In this document: in pieces, positions 63,302 to 64,000 of the stretch | Layout of the letters: each line of letters begins with the position of its first letter | How positions within the stretch are numbered: position 1 is the stretch's first letter | Assembly: GCA_002364735.1 (NCBI GenBank) | Contig: DEZB01000011.1 | Location: 63,952-127,951, forward strand | From: Bacteroidales bacterium UBA3143 | GTDB taxonomy: Bacteria; Bacteroidota; Bacteroidia; Bacteroidales; Dysgonomonadaceae | Length of the DNA stretch: 64,000 bases | Reading direction: 5' to 3' | Notes under the pieces: model-generated | What the model was told of the DNA's origin: nothing | The model's input: only the letters and a program-made list of their open reading frames with translations | Database searches by the model: none | Program-made: the position numbers and the translations under genes

Positions 63302-63337
63302 AGCGTCATAATTATCATAATTATGACGCTTTTTTTG
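63302..63337 (+). terminator. Terminator after tRNA-Leu
   Basis: AGCGTCATAATT (63302-63313) and its perfect complement (63319-63330) form a 12-bp stem followed by seven T residues, 36 nt past the tRNA. Confidence 0.93.
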
Positions 63338-64000
63338 TGTTTAAGCATTCCTTTCTCTTTTTTTTTAATTACAAACACGCTGGGCAACATCAATTATATA
63401 TATATACTACTGACAGCTTTGTAATTAGGAGCTTAAATGTTCGAAGCAAATAGTTCATAAAACCTCTATAGGGTCAAGGTACAAGCTGTGAATGAACTAA
63501 AAATATGCAATGAAATTAATTGTATGCACATTCAGAAAATAAGGTGATAAGGTTAGATACATGGTTATATGTCAATGTTACTAAGGTTTGAAAGACTTAC
63601 TCTCTTTTCTTTTAGTACATATTAGCTCTTAAATAAATTTCAGCTTCTATTCTAATCTTTATGCAATAAGCTTCAATCTTCCTTTTAAACCTTAATAAAC
63701 CAGTGCTAAACGACATCACCAACCTTATTACCTTATTTTATTTTTGCAAGAAAAGAGCTTATATCAACATTTCTACAGGTTCAACGTACAACATTTCTAC
63801 AAGGCCATTGTATTTCGTTATTCTCATTTTTGAAATAGTGATTCAGAACTATTTCTTGATCTGTTTTCTTAAAAGATGAAGCATCTCATTATTTAAAGCT
63901 CATTATTTAAAGCTCATTATTTCTACTTGTATTATAATTAAAACTTTACACTTTAAATAATATTGCATATATTTGTTATCTTTACAAATGCACTGTAATC
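63338..64000. other. Gene-free right end of the window
   Basis: No gene, RNA gene or IS end that I can support. CAACATTTCTACA occurs twice (63765-63777, 63789-63801), and a 14-bp unit CTCATTATTTAAAG is repeated in tandem 2.7 times (63885-63922). TATATTTG at 63968-63975 could be the -7 box of a gene beyond the window. Confidence 0.45.

Overview
The window looks like a chromosomal segment of a Bacteroidota bacterium, most likely of the order Bacteroidales. The signs are low G+C, Bacteroidota-type promoters (TTTG / TAnnTTTG), a DUF4251-type lipoprotein, a heparinase III/GH88 pair, a sodium-pumping methylmalonyl-CoA decarboxylase operon with a lamin-tail gamma subunit, and a probable type IX secretion C-terminal domain. 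No taxonomic marker such as rRNA is present, so genus is left open.

Layout. (1) 1-3.4 kb, minus strand: end of a glycosaminoglycan-degradation unit, a PL12 heparan lyase (heparinase III) and a GH88 unsaturated glucuronyl hydrolase, closed by a strong terminator. (2) 3.7-12.9 kb, plus strand: core metabolism: pruA, cmk-ispH, pfkA, then mce-mmdA-oadG-like-mmdC-mmdB, which racemises and decarboxylates methylmalonyl-CoA while exporting Na+. (3) 12.9-39.5 kb, minus strand: a 26.5-kb surface-polysaccharide locus reading from wza and wzc through two FdtA-type ketoisomerases, an FdtB-type aminotransferase, a Wzx flippase, glycosyltransferases and a Wzy-like polymerase. It then enters an unusual acyl/amide cassette (FemAB-like transferase, acyl carrier protein, AsnB-like synthetase without its cysteine nucleophile, NadE-like amidase, AMP-forming ligase, hexapeptide acyltransferase) and ends with a WcaJ-type initiating transferase, three sugar-modifying enzymes and a last glycosyltransferase. 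(4) 40.8-49.4 kb: a beta-helix protein with a lipoprotein, then a second glycan module (glycosyltransferase; second flippase, WbqC, ATP-grasp, GNAT, GT2). (5) 49.4-50.2 kb: a non-coding junction with two copies of a palindrome-rich repeat lying in what looks like a decayed gene. (6) 50.2-63.3 kb: housekeeping genes: two FKBP prolyl isomerases, a FabK/nitronate monooxygenase-like flavoprotein, purD, a membrane protein, a DUF4251 lipoprotein, surE, lpxB, a second pfk, rnc, fabF, acpP, purN and tRNA-Leu(UAG). surE is bracketed by two MITE-like elements. The last 0.7 kb is non-coding.

The strongest candidate for something new is the cassette at 19.1-25.8 kb. Its parts suggest that a carboxylic or amino acid is adenylated, loaded on a dedicated carrier protein, amidated or condensed by two ATP-pyrophosphatase enzymes and transferred to the growing glycan. 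The gene set recalls exosortase-associated exopolysaccharide loci, although no exosortase is visible here. The AsnB-like enzyme carries Ser instead of the universal Cys2, so it should not hydrolyse glutamine in the usual way.

All calls come from reading the sequence and from memory of the families. No database search was run, and residue numbers marked 'about' are estimates.
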